This document shows positions 8,127-15,564 of a DNA stretch of 64,000 nucleotides, piece by piece. The DNA is from Photobacterium sp. TY1-4 (lineage in GTDB: Bacteria > Pseudomonadota > Gammaproteobacteria > Enterobacterales > Vibrionaceae), in the NCBI RefSeq assembly GCF_025398175.1, contig NZ_CP099735.1:62001-126000 (forward strand), read 5' to 3'. The notes under the pieces are model-generated. The model did no database searches. It was given only the letters and a program-made list of their open reading frames with translations, and was not told where the DNA came from. How positions within the stretch are numbered: position 1 is the first letter of the stretch; every line of letters starts with the position of its first letter. Position numbers and translations under genes: made by a program.

Positions 8127-9152
8127 CTACAGACAGACATAAGGCGGACAATCAAAGGCTGGCAACCCAATTGCCCGGAGCGCATCTATGTAGCAGTTCC
8201 GTTTGATTTGAGCCGAATGTCGGTCATCGATGGGTTGTTCTGCTGCGACGACGCAATGGTTCACCGAAATCGTCGGTTGGTTGGCGGTGAGCTGCAAAAT
8301 CTGAAACAGCAACTGGGTGCGCTGCACATGGGCTTCACTGCTGATGACTGTCACAGCCCGAATGTTGCGCTGCTGAAGCTGTGCCAAGCTGAACCGGGCA
8401 TTCTCGATCGTATTGGTTGCCAGAGGCTCTTCAATAATTCGTTGTTCATCAATGCCCTGCTCACACAACCACAGCTTCATTTGCCGGGCTTCCGTTTTGC
8501 CTTGTTGTGGCATGCCGCCGGTCACCAGGATCGAACTGGCCGGGAAACGCTGTGCCAGAGTTTTCGTCAGAGCAAGTCTGGCGATTAAAGCTGGGGCCAG
8601 CGCGCCACCCGGCTGGAGTTTGTATCCCAATGTGACCAGGGCATGGTCTGCTTCATGATGCGTTGTTGACCGGCACGGTGTCCGGTAGGTCGGGCTCTCT
8701 GCCTGAGGTTTCGGACTTGTCACAAGCGGTTGTGACAACACTGCTTCGATTTGCGTGATAAACCGGTCGAGAAATTCGGCGTATGAACAATCGTGTTGTC
8801 GCAGGCGGGAGAAATAGTGTGCCGTCAATGTATTGTCTTGTTCATAGTGATGCCAGGTGATCAGATAGGTGAGGACCCGACGTTGCTCTTCTGGACTCTG
8901 GCAGTGCGCCAGACACTGGCGATAGCGTGCGAGCGCGGTGTCAATGTCCCCTTGAAAAGTGTGCATGGTTGCCAGGGTCAGCAAGGTGTCGACATGTGTG
9001 GGCTGTTGCTGGTGTGCCTGCTTGAGAAAATAAATAGCGGCCTCAAGATTGGATACCCGGCGCTGGTGCAGCGGAACATTGTTGCGATCCGGATGTTGAT
9101 ATGCACTCAACGCGCGTTGTAACAGATCGTGGTGTGTTGCGTGAACTGCCAT
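8127..9152 (-). CDS. YdcF/SanA-type (DUF218) protein with N-terminal TPR region
   Basis: A 341-residue protein in two parts. Residues ~35-120 look like tetratricopeptide helices (LEAAIYFLKQAHQQQPTHVDTLLTLATMHTFQGD, given here in part). Residues ~165-325 form a DUF218 domain with its signatures LVTGG, GKTEARQMK and EPLATNTIENARFS, and HVQRTQLLF late. DUF218 proteins (ElyC, SanA, YdcF) are linked to envelope polysaccharide metabolism, but no reaction is proven for most. Unlike ElyC or SanA this one has no membrane segment, so it is likely cytoplasmic and the TPR part may recruit a partner. The start ATG 9152 has AAGGG eight bases upstream. Confidence 0.8.
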   Translation of the reverse strand: MAVHATHHDLLQRALSAYQHPDRNNVPLHQRRVSNLEAAIYFLKQAHQQQPTHVDTLLTLATMHTFQGDIDTALARYRQCLAHCQSPEEQRRVLTYLITWHHYEQDNTLTAHYFSRLRQHDCSYAEFLDRFITQIEAVLSQPLVTSPKPQAESPTYRTPCRSTTHHEADHALVTLGYKLQPGGALAPALIARLALTKTLAQRFPASSILVTGGMPQQGKTEARQMKLWLCEQGIDEQRIIEEPLATNTIENARFSLAQLQQRNIRAVTVISSEAHVQRTQLLFQILQLTANQPTISVNHCVVAAEQPIDDRHSAQIKRNCYIDALRAIGLPAFDCPPYVCL

Positions 9153-9327
9153 AGCTTCGCCCTTGCCGAGACGGTGATACGCTCATGGTAGCGTATTCTC
9201 ACGATGCGGCAAGCTCCCGAATGGTCAGGAATTGAATGGTGTTCGCCGATTTAGAGCTGGGCAGCCCGGTGATTTTGTCTACTGTTAATGCTATGAGCAG
9301 GTAGAGAAGAGGCAGAAGGATATGCAT

Positions 9328-9717
9328 ATGTACAATCCATTTAAGCAGCACGGCGCATTTAGCTGGTCGGAGTTAATGACTGATGATCCGGTGAAAGCGG
9401 TTGCCTTCTACACCGATGTGATCGGTTGGGAGGTGGAAGCCATGGAAATGCCCGATGGGGTCTACCATGTGCTGAAGGCCAATGGGGAAGCGGTCGGCGG
9501 TATTATGGCTAAGCCGGAAGGGTATGAGCATATCCCCAACCATTGGGGGACGTATGTCACCGTGGATGATGTGGATGCGACACTTGAGCAGGCGGAGGCC
9601 ATGGGCGGAAAGGCGGTTTATCCGCCGATGAATGTGCCCGGTGTCGGCCGCATGTGCGCGATTGCCGATCCGGATGGCGCAGTTGTCTCGGTGATAACCT
9701 ACGAAGAGAAAGCGTGA
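9328..9717 (+). CDS. VOC-superfamily (glyoxalase-like) protein
   Basis: A 129-residue protein with paired beta-alpha-beta-beta-beta modules of the vicinal oxygen chelate fold: HGAFSWSELMTDDPVKAVAFY at the start, GGIMAKPEGYEHIPNHWGTYV in the middle and IADPDGAVVSVI at the end. It resembles the single-domain proteins of the glyoxalase/CFP32 group, which bind small ligands or metals; the substrate is unknown. Start choice: AAGGA ends at 9320, giving a spacing of seven to the ATG at 9328, while the ATG at 9322 is too close. A hairpin follows in the convergent gap. Confidence 0.85.
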   Translation: MYNPFKQHGAFSWSELMTDDPVKAVAFYTDVIGWEVEAMEMPDGVYHVLKANGEAVGGIMAKPEGYEHIPNHWGTYVTVDDVDATLEQAEAMGGKAVYPPMNVPGVGRMCAIADPDGAVVSVITYEEKA

Positions 9718-9799
9718 TTTGAGCCGATGAACGTCGCGCAATAACCGGCGCGAAATAACTGTGTGAGTTGAGGCGCAGTGTTCGGATATGGGTCAACGA

Positions 9800-9829
9800 T
9801 CAAAGCCGCCGGTTGAAGGGCGGCTTTGA
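9800..9829. terminator. Hairpin between convergent genes
   Basis: TCAAAGCCGCC (9800-9810) pairs with GGCGGCTTTGA (9819-9829). It lies between the VOC gene and the acyl-CoA synthetase gene, which converge, and could serve both directions, although neither side has a long T-run. Confidence 0.55.
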
Positions 9830-9867
9830 CCGAGCGGCGTTAAATGCTCAAACGCTGGCTGCTGGGA

Positions 9868-11562
9868 TTACTCTTCCCATTGGACGAGCTGACCTTTTGG
9901 CCAACTTGCACCGATGTCATGATATTTCTTCTCGAGCAGGTGGCGTTTAATTTTGAGTGTCGGCGTCAGGATACCGTTCTCAATGCTCCAGGGCTCTTTC
10001 ATCATCAGTACACCCTTGATTTGCGCATGAGATTCCAGCTCTTGGTTGATGGTATCAATCACATGGCGTGCTTTACGCTCATAACGCTCGCGATCAAAAT
10101 TCGGGAAGTCATGCGGGATAGCAAGCAGAATGGGGGCGGGCAAGCCTGAGCCGATCACGCACATCATCTCGATATTACTGAGTTCAAACAGGCGCTTTTC
10201 AATCGGCACCGGGGCGACAAACTTACCTTTTGCCGTTTTAAAGGTATCGTTCTTCCGGCCTTGAATAGTCAGATAGCCCTCGTCATCCAGGAAGCCGATA
10301 TCGCCGGTATGGAGCCAGCCTTCAGCATTGAATGCCGCTTGGCTGGCTTCTTCGTTTTTGTAGTAGCCCGAGAACATCCCGGCGCCCCGAACCAGAATTT
10401 CTTCATCGTCGGCAATTTTGATTTCGATCCCTGGTCCGGCGTTGCCGACTGTGCCGATTTTTTCACTGCGGAACGGATGGTTGAGGGTGCTGTAGGCAAA
10501 TGACTCGGTCATCCCCCAGGCTTCGGTGATGTTCAACCCGATATGCTCATACCAGCGGAGCAGGGCCGGAGATACCGGCGCAGAGCCACATCCCAGAACC
10601 CGTGCTTTATCCAGTCCCAGACCGTCCGCCAGCTTGCGCTTGATGACACCGGAGATAAACGGAATTTTCAGCAACAGATTGAGTTTCTGCTGAGGCAGCT
10701 TCTCAAGGATCCGTTGCTGGAACAGGGTCCAGAGCCGGGGCACTGAAATGAACAGGGTCGGGCGGTGCATTTTCACATCGTCAATGAACGTCTCGAGGGA
10801 TTCCGGAAATGCGACCTGAATGCCGGCCATGACGGATGAACCGTAGATATAGACACGCTCGGTAATATGGGCCAGCGGTAGGTAAGAGAACAGGCGCTCA
10901 TCTTCCTGCATCCCGATATGATCGACCAGGCGCTGGGCTGTCCAGGCAAAGGCGCCGAATGTCAGCAGAGCCCCTTTGGGTAAACCGGAGGTGCCGGAGG
11001 TGTAGACAATGGACATCAGATCGTCGGGTTTGTGTTCGGGGCGTTCATCGCTCGGCTCATGTTCTGCCATCAGGGTATCCCAGTCATGCCGGCAAGAGAG
11101 CACATTCGGATAAGGAAACGCTATGGTCGGCAGATCAGGATGGTTAGCCAGCACTGCATCGGTCGCTTTATTATCATCGAGTTTCCCGATGAACAGCGCT
11201 TTCGACTCGCTGTGGCTGATACAGTGTTCGATGGTGTCAGCGCCTGCGGTCGGGAAAATAGGAACGCTGATATAGCTGCCCAGCATCAGCGCCAGATCGG
11301 TAATGAACCATTCAGCGCAGTTTTTCGAAATCAATGCGACGCGATCACCCGGCTCGATCCCCATGCTTCGCAATGCACTGACCAGGCGCAGGGCCTGATC
11401 CAGCACCTCAGCATAGGTGAAGTCGACAAATTGTCGGTTTTTAATTTGGCGGAGATAGATATCGTCCGGGCGCTCTTCTGCCCATTTCAATAACATTTCA
11501 TGTGGTAAAGACTGCGTCATGAGGGTGTCCCTTAAGCGTTCTGTGGGCAGAGGTAAAGTCAT
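9868..11562 (-). CDS. Long-chain acyl-CoA synthetase family protein (AMP-binding)
   Basis: A 564-residue ANL-superfamily adenylate-forming enzyme. The ATP/AMP motifs are YTSGTSGLPKG (~190), EAWGMTESF (~345) and WLHTGDIGFLDDEGYLTI (~415), then GRKNDTFKTAKGKFVAPVPIE, which is close to the Faa1/long-chain fatty acyl-CoA ligase group. It would activate a fatty acid with ATP and CoA for degradation or lipid synthesis. Start ATG 11562 has AAGGA seven bases upstream; an internal ATG at 11520 is a less likely alternative. The gene is monocistronic. A promoter overlapped by a FadR-like operator lies just upstream, which supports a fatty-acid-responsive role. Confidence 0.9.
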   Translation of the reverse strand: MTLPLPTERLRDTLMTQSLPHEMLLKWAEERPDDIYLRQIKNRQFVDFTYAEVLDQALRLVSALRSMGIEPGDRVALISKNCAEWFITDLALMLGSYISVPIFPTAGADTIEHCISHSESKALFIGKLDDNKATDAVLANHPDLPTIAFPYPNVLSCRHDWDTLMAEHEPSDERPEHKPDDLMSIVYTSGTSGLPKGALLTFGAFAWTAQRLVDHIGMQEDERLFSYLPLAHITERVYIYGSSVMAGIQVAFPESLETFIDDVKMHRPTLFISVPRLWTLFQQRILEKLPQQKLNLLLKIPFISGVIKRKLADGLGLDKARVLGCGSAPVSPALLRWYEHIGLNITEAWGMTESFAYSTLNHPFRSEKIGTVGNAGPGIEIKIADDEEILVRGAGMFSGYYKNEEASQAAFNAEGWLHTGDIGFLDDEGYLTIQGRKNDTFKTAKGKFVAPVPIEKRLFELSNIEMMCVIGSGLPAPILLAIPHDFPNFDRERYERKARHVIDTINQELESHAQIKGVLMMKEPWSIENGILTPTLKIKRHLLEKKYHDIGASWPKGQLVQWEE

Positions 11563-11593
11563 TTTGTCATCCTTGTCTTGTTATATTGTTGTT

Positions 11594-11625
11594 AAAATAA
11601 AGGGGTCGAACTGGTCCGTCAAGTC
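11594..11625 (-). promoter_or_regulatory. Promoter of the acyl-CoA synthetase with embedded FadR-like operator
   Basis: On the minus strand TTGACG (11622-11617), a 17-base spacer and TATTTT (11599-11594) form a sigma-70 promoter. On the plus strand AACTGGTCCGTCAAGTC (11609-11625) closely matches the FadR operator type AnCTGGTCCGACnnGTT and covers the -35 box and part of the spacer. A repressor bound there would block RNA polymerase until long-chain acyl-CoA releases it. The match is seen; FadR binding is inferred. Confidence 0.6.
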
Positions 11626-12055
11626 CATGTTTTGAATTAAACTCCTGTAATTAAGTATGAAAATGGCCCCGAACTTGTCAAATAAAAGTTACATTCCATT
11701 AGAGCAAATTGTTTCAAAATGCTACTAATGTACATCAGGGGTCTGCGGGAGAAATACCCGTAGAGACATTGAACAAGGGAAGACATGAAGCAAAGGGAGG
11801 CACGGAGCAAAGTGAGCAGGGGGATTCCAGCGCAAGCCGGATAGACTGCGGGAATGAATATCCGGTGAGCTGATGTGGTGCTTGGGTACTGACGTTCGAA
11901 GCAACAGATAGAGATCACAAACGCTAAGCTGCTGATTTGCATTGTGATGATGGTGAGGCCAGGTATAATTGTACCATCGAAACGATGGGTTCTGCTCGGG
12001 CTTGATCACGGCTCAGCGGGCTCAGTGACGGGTTTAACAACAGAACGAGAAAACG
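11626..12055. other. Intergenic region upstream of the small membrane protein gene
   Basis: About 430 bp between two divergent units. Minus-strand frames here have no ribosome site and low-complexity composition. No hairpin, repeat or known operator beyond the FadR-like site was recognised. Confidence 0.5.
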
Positions 12056-12247
12056 ATGATTAAGTACATAATGTTATTGCTGGTTGGGATCGGTGTGTAT
12101 CTCGGTGTGACTTACAAAGATCAGATCGAAGATTTTGTCGATTCCCGTCCGGCGGAAGAGATGCAGGATTTGCTGGAAGAGGCTAAAGATCAGGTGTCAG
12201 AGAAGGCTGAGGTCTTGTCGGATAAGCTGGACGAATTGAGCAAGTAA
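12056..12247 (+). CDS. Small single-pass membrane protein
   Basis: A 63-residue protein: one hydrophobic segment at residues ~3-20 (YIMLLLVGIGVYLGVTY), then a charged, probably helical tail with heptad-like leucines (MQDLLEEAKDQVSEKAEVLSD in part). The likely topology is an N-terminal anchor with a soluble helix. Ribosome site: GAACGAGAAAACG before ATG 12056. A canonical terminator directly follows, so it is transcribed as its own short unit. Function unknown. The compact gene with a good terminator argues that it is real. Confidence 0.75.
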   Translation: MIKYIMLLLVGIGVYLGVTYKDQIEDFVDSRPAEEMQDLLEEAKDQVSEKAEVLSDKLDELSK

Positions 12248-12260
12248 CCGCCAGAGCAAC

Positions 12261-12288
12261 AAAAGGCAGCCATTTGGCTGCCTTTTTT
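12261..12288 (+). terminator. Intrinsic terminator
   Basis: AAAGGCAGCC pairs with GGCTGCCTTT across a short loop and ends in a T-run. It terminates the 63-residue gene; the A-rich left side lets it also serve sstT from the other strand. Confidence 0.85.
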
Positions 12289-12307
12289 GTATGCGTGCGA
12301 GCCAGTA

Positions 12308-13549
12308 TTATGACTTGGCTGTTTCAGCGCTCGCCAATTTGGCTTCTTCAGCCTTACAAGCAGCAGCGGTGAAAAGCACATCCGTTGAACTGTTCAGGGC
12401 GGTTTCAGCAGAGTCCTGAATCACACCGATGATGAAGCCAACCGCAACCACTTGCATTGCGACGTCATTCGGGATCCCAAACAGGCTACACGCCAGTGGG
12501 ATCAGCAGCAGTGAGCCACCCGCAACACCCGAGGCGCCACAGGCAGAAATGGCCGCGACCACACTCAGCAGAATTGCAGTGGCGAGATCAACTTCAACGC
12601 CCATCGTATGCACGGCAGCCAGCGTCAGGACGGTGATGGTGATCGCCGCACCGGCCATGTTGATGGTTGCACCCAGTGGAATGGAAACAGAGTATGTATC
12701 TTCGTGCAGATCCAAGTCTTTACACAGTTGCATGTTTACCGGGATGTTAGCCGCAGAGCTACGGGTAAAGAATGCCGTGATCCCACTTTCGCGGATGCAA
12801 CGCAGCACCAGTGGATATGGGTTGGACTTGGTTTTGTAGAACACGATCAGCGGGTTTACGATCAGCGCGATGATCAGCATGGAGCCCAGCAGCACACCCA
12901 GCAGATGACCGTAGCTTGCCAATGCGGCAAAACCGGTTTCTGCAAAAGTGTTGGCGACTAAGCCGAAAATCCCGATTGGCGCCAGACGAATCACGAAACG
13001 AACAATCAGCGTAATGCCGTTAGACACATCATGGAACACTTGCTTGGTTGCTTCACTGGCTTGATGCAGGGCAAAACCCAGAGCGATCGCCCAGGCAAGG
13101 ATCCCGATGAAGTTACCGGTCATCAGGGCATTCACTGGGTTATCAACAATTTTGAACAGCAGCGTGTTCAGAACTTCCGTAATCCCTTCGGGAGGCGTGG
13201 TTCCTGTTGCGCTGGCTACCAGAGTTAAATGGGTCGGGAAAAGGAAACTCATAGTAACGGCAGTCAACGAAGCCATCAGGGTACCGAACAGGTACAGCAT
13301 GATGATCGGCTTCATATTGGTATGGGCGCCTTTTTTCTGGTTTGCAATTGAAGAAGCAACCAGGATAAAGACCAGTACCGGCGCGACAGCTTTCAGCGCG
13401 CTGACGAACAGGTTGCCAAGAAAGCCGACTTTTACGGCAGATTCAGGGGCAACGGAGGCGAGAATAACACCGGCAATAATGCCGATAAGGATTTGAATCA
13501 CCAGGCTACCGTTGGCAACACGGGCGAGAAAGGGTTGTGTTTGGTTCAT
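12308..13549 (-). CDS. sstT: Sodium/serine-threonine symporter SstT
   Basis: A 413-residue member of the dicarboxylate/amino acid:cation symporter family. Signatures are [32 protein letters not shown] in part, the serine-rich [32 protein letters not shown] and [19 protein letters not shown]. SstT imports serine and threonine driven by sodium at the inner membrane. Length equals that of the E. coli protein. Start ATG 13549 has AGGA at proper spacing. It is monocistronic and shares a bidirectional terminator region with the small gene downstream. Confidence 0.96.
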   Translation of the reverse strand: MNQTQPFLARVANGSLVIQILIGIIAGVILASVAPESAVKVGFLGNLFVSALKAVAPVLVFILVASSIANQKKGAHTNMKPIIMLYLFGTLMASLTAVTMSFLFPTHLTLVASATGTTPPEGITEVLNTLLFKIVDNPVNALMTGNFIGILAWAIALGFALHQASEATKQVFHDVSNGITLIVRFVIRLAPIGIFGLVANTFAETGFAALASYGHLLGVLLGSMLIIALIVNPLIVFYKTKSNPYPLVLRCIRESGITAFFTRSSAANIPVNMQLCKDLDLHEDTYSVSIPLGATINMAGAAITITVLTLAAVHTMGVEVDLATAILLSVVAAISACGASGVAGGSLLLIPLACSLFGIPNDVAMQVVAVGFIIGVIQDSAETALNSSTDVLFTAAACKAEEAKLASAETAKS

Positions 13550-13771
13550 ATTACGTCCTGCATCATTTTATAATATGTTACGGAAGGATTAAATTGTGCT
13601 TCCGAGACGTTTTTTAACAGGAAATCCGATTATTTTCCACCTTTCTTTTCATATACTATCGGTTTACAGGAATTTAACACCCTTTCAATCTGCGTTCATT
13701 AACTTCAGGTGCCGCAAGCCTGTTTGAAAACTGTTCGTTAACATAATAGTGAAAAGGCTGGCTGGAATGTT

Positions 13772-13798
13772 AAAAAAGCTCACGCGGCGGTGAGCTTT
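13772..13798 (-). terminator. Intrinsic terminator of the Bat operon
   Basis: AAAGCTCAC (13775-13783) pairs with GTGAGCTTT (13790-13798). Read on the minus strand the stem is followed by TTTTTTAAC. It lies 45 bp after the batD stop codon. Confidence 0.85.
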
Positions 13799-13841
13799 GG
13801 GTGATGACAGCATGGGGCCGACTTAGGAAAATCCGCCCAAA

Positions 13842-15557
13842 TTACCTTTCGGGGACTAAAGGTTCCAGTGCAGACGGCTTGTCGGGGGCACAATTTTGCT
13901 GCGGCGATTGCTGCGTGATTGCGTCAATCAAGCGGAGCAAGTCGCGGTTGTTCCAGCGTGTTTCCGATGTCTCTGATGGTTTTTGGTAGTGTGCAGCCAT
14001 CATCTCATGGACGGCTTGTGCCATCTGCGATTGCTGCGGGTGGCCTTCGTGCTGCTGACACCATCGCTGGTAGTGTAGCTGAGCCTGAAGCGGTTGATTT
14101 GCCTGAACCGCCAGCCGCAAACTTTCCAGGGGCGTTTGCTCGATATCACGGGATGGTGATGGCTTAGTCTGGTGACGGGGATTGCGGCGCGCGTTGAACC
14201 ACAGCCCGGTCGAGAGCAACCATAAACTGGCAAAAAGTGCCGTCAGCCACGGCCACCAGCCCGCATCTCGAATGACTTCAGGGTCTGGTCGAAGCACTTG
14301 AACGTTTAGCGATCGGGTGGCATCGCCTTCGGTTTGGAGGGGGAGTGCGGCATTATTCAGCGGATCGCCGGGTAACACCAACAACGTCAGGCCATCCAGT
14401 TGACTGACCTGTTGCGTGCTGGTTGTCGTATTCCACCAATTGACCGCCAAGGGAGGCAACGTCAGGCTGCCCTGAGCCCGAGGAATGATCACTTGCTTCA
14501 GGGTCATGACGGTATAATCGTTGACGTGACTGTAAACGGGTTTCTCATTGTACACTTTCACCGAGCCCGGATAATCCAGGGAAAGATTCGGCATTTTGCT
14601 CTGCTCGGTATTTTTCATTTTCAGGGTGATGGTTCGGGTAATTGGAGCACCGACCCGGATCTCATCATTTTCAGGCTGCCATTGTTGTGTCAGTTGCAGA
14701 TCTTCGGTCGGCAGCCATAGCCCAAAATAGCCGGACGGAATGTCTTTGACTTCCAGTTCAAGATCATCGGCTTTCTTCTCAATCGGCATCCGTACAGTGG
14801 AGCCAAATCCCCGGCCTTGTTTTAGGATGTTGCCGCGAAACTCTGCGCCCTGAAGTTGGTGCCGGCCCGGCTGATTTGCCGTGATTTGGTATTCACGGGT
14901 GATTGCCAGATAGCGGCGGCCATTGAGTACCGGCTCCGCCTGACGATCTTCTCCGACCTGCTTCACTTCCAGACCTTCGGCAGCGGGCGGTACCAGGGTG
15001 GCCTGGCTCATTTGCTCGCCAATCATCAAACGGACGGTATAGCGCACGCTTTCACCCAGGTAGAGTGAATTTTTATCAATCTCGGTGCTGATTTTGATAT
15101 CCGGCTGGTCGGAGACTTGTGCGCTGGTTTGGGTCGATGTGATAACAATCGGATCGGTGATGGTGGCACCAATTCGAAAGCGGGGGATCGTAAATTCCCC
15201 CACAGCTTTGGTTGCCAGCGCAATGCGCCATTCCGTTTGACGGGACACGACACCATTGAGCATTTTGGTCTGGCTGCTGGTGCGTGGCGTGCCGTAATTG
15301 AAGTCCGGTGCCAGAACGGATAAGTCCAGCGCATTGACATTGACGCTGTCATCGATACTGATGGTCAGCTGAAACACCTCGTTCACTGCCACCTGGTTTT
15401 TGGACACGGTGGCGACGGCTTGGGCAGCGTATGTCGGCCAGCTGACAAATATCATCAGGATCAAACCGAGCCAACAGGCATCAAGAGATCGCCGACCGTC
15501 GGTACGGCGCATGTGTGGGGGAATGTTGAGTCTCATCATTTCTCTTGTACCATGCAT
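13842..15557 (-). CDS. batD: BatD-family protein (oxygen tolerance/aerotolerance)
   Basis: A ~571-residue exported, membrane-anchored protein. It has an N-terminal signal segment (ACWLGLILMIFVSWPTYAAQA), repeated beta-rich regions (VAVNEVFQLTISID; LYLGESVRYTVRLMIGEQM; RVGAPITRTITLKM) and a transmembrane helix near residue 430 (WWPWLTALFASLWLLSTGLWF in part). A cytoplasmic tail of ~120 residues follows. This matches the BatD family, whose members are encoded with BatA, BatB and MoxR. Their biochemical role is not settled; a link to envelope stress tolerance has been proposed. The start is uncertain: ATG 15557, or ATGs at 15539 and 15536. It is the last gene of the operon, 7 bp after the batB/C stop. 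Confidence 0.88.
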   Translation of the reverse strand: MHGTREMMRLNIPPHMRRTDGRRSLDACWLGLILMIFVSWPTYAAQAVATVSKNQVAVNEVFQLTISIDDSVNVNALDLSVLAPDFNYGTPRTSSQTKMLNGVVSRQTEWRIALATKAVGEFTIPRFRIGATITDPIVITSTQTSAQVSDQPDIKISTEIDKNSLYLGESVRYTVRLMIGEQMSQATLVPPAAEGLEVKQVGEDRQAEPVLNGRRYLAITREYQITANQPGRHQLQGAEFRGNILKQGRGFGSTVRMPIEKKADDLELEVKDIPSGYFGLWLPTEDLQLTQQWQPENDEIRVGAPITRTITLKMKNTEQSKMPNLSLDYPGSVKVYNEKPVYSHVNDYTVMTLKQVIIPRAQGSLTLPPLAVNWWNTTTSTQQVSQLDGLTLLVLPGDPLNNAALPLQTEGDATRSLNVQVLRPDPEVIRDAGWWPWLTALFASLWLLSTGLWFNARRNPRHQTKPSPSRDIEQTPLESLRLAVQANQPLQAQLHYQRWCQQHEGHPQQSQMAQAVHEMMAAHYQKPSETSETRWNNRDLLRLIDAITQQSPQQNCAPDKPSALEPLVPER

Positions 15558-15564
15558 TGGTTTC

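Noticed and set aside
11637..12009. Two overlapping minus-strand frames
   Set aside because: No ribosome sites and compositionally unlike neighbouring genes.
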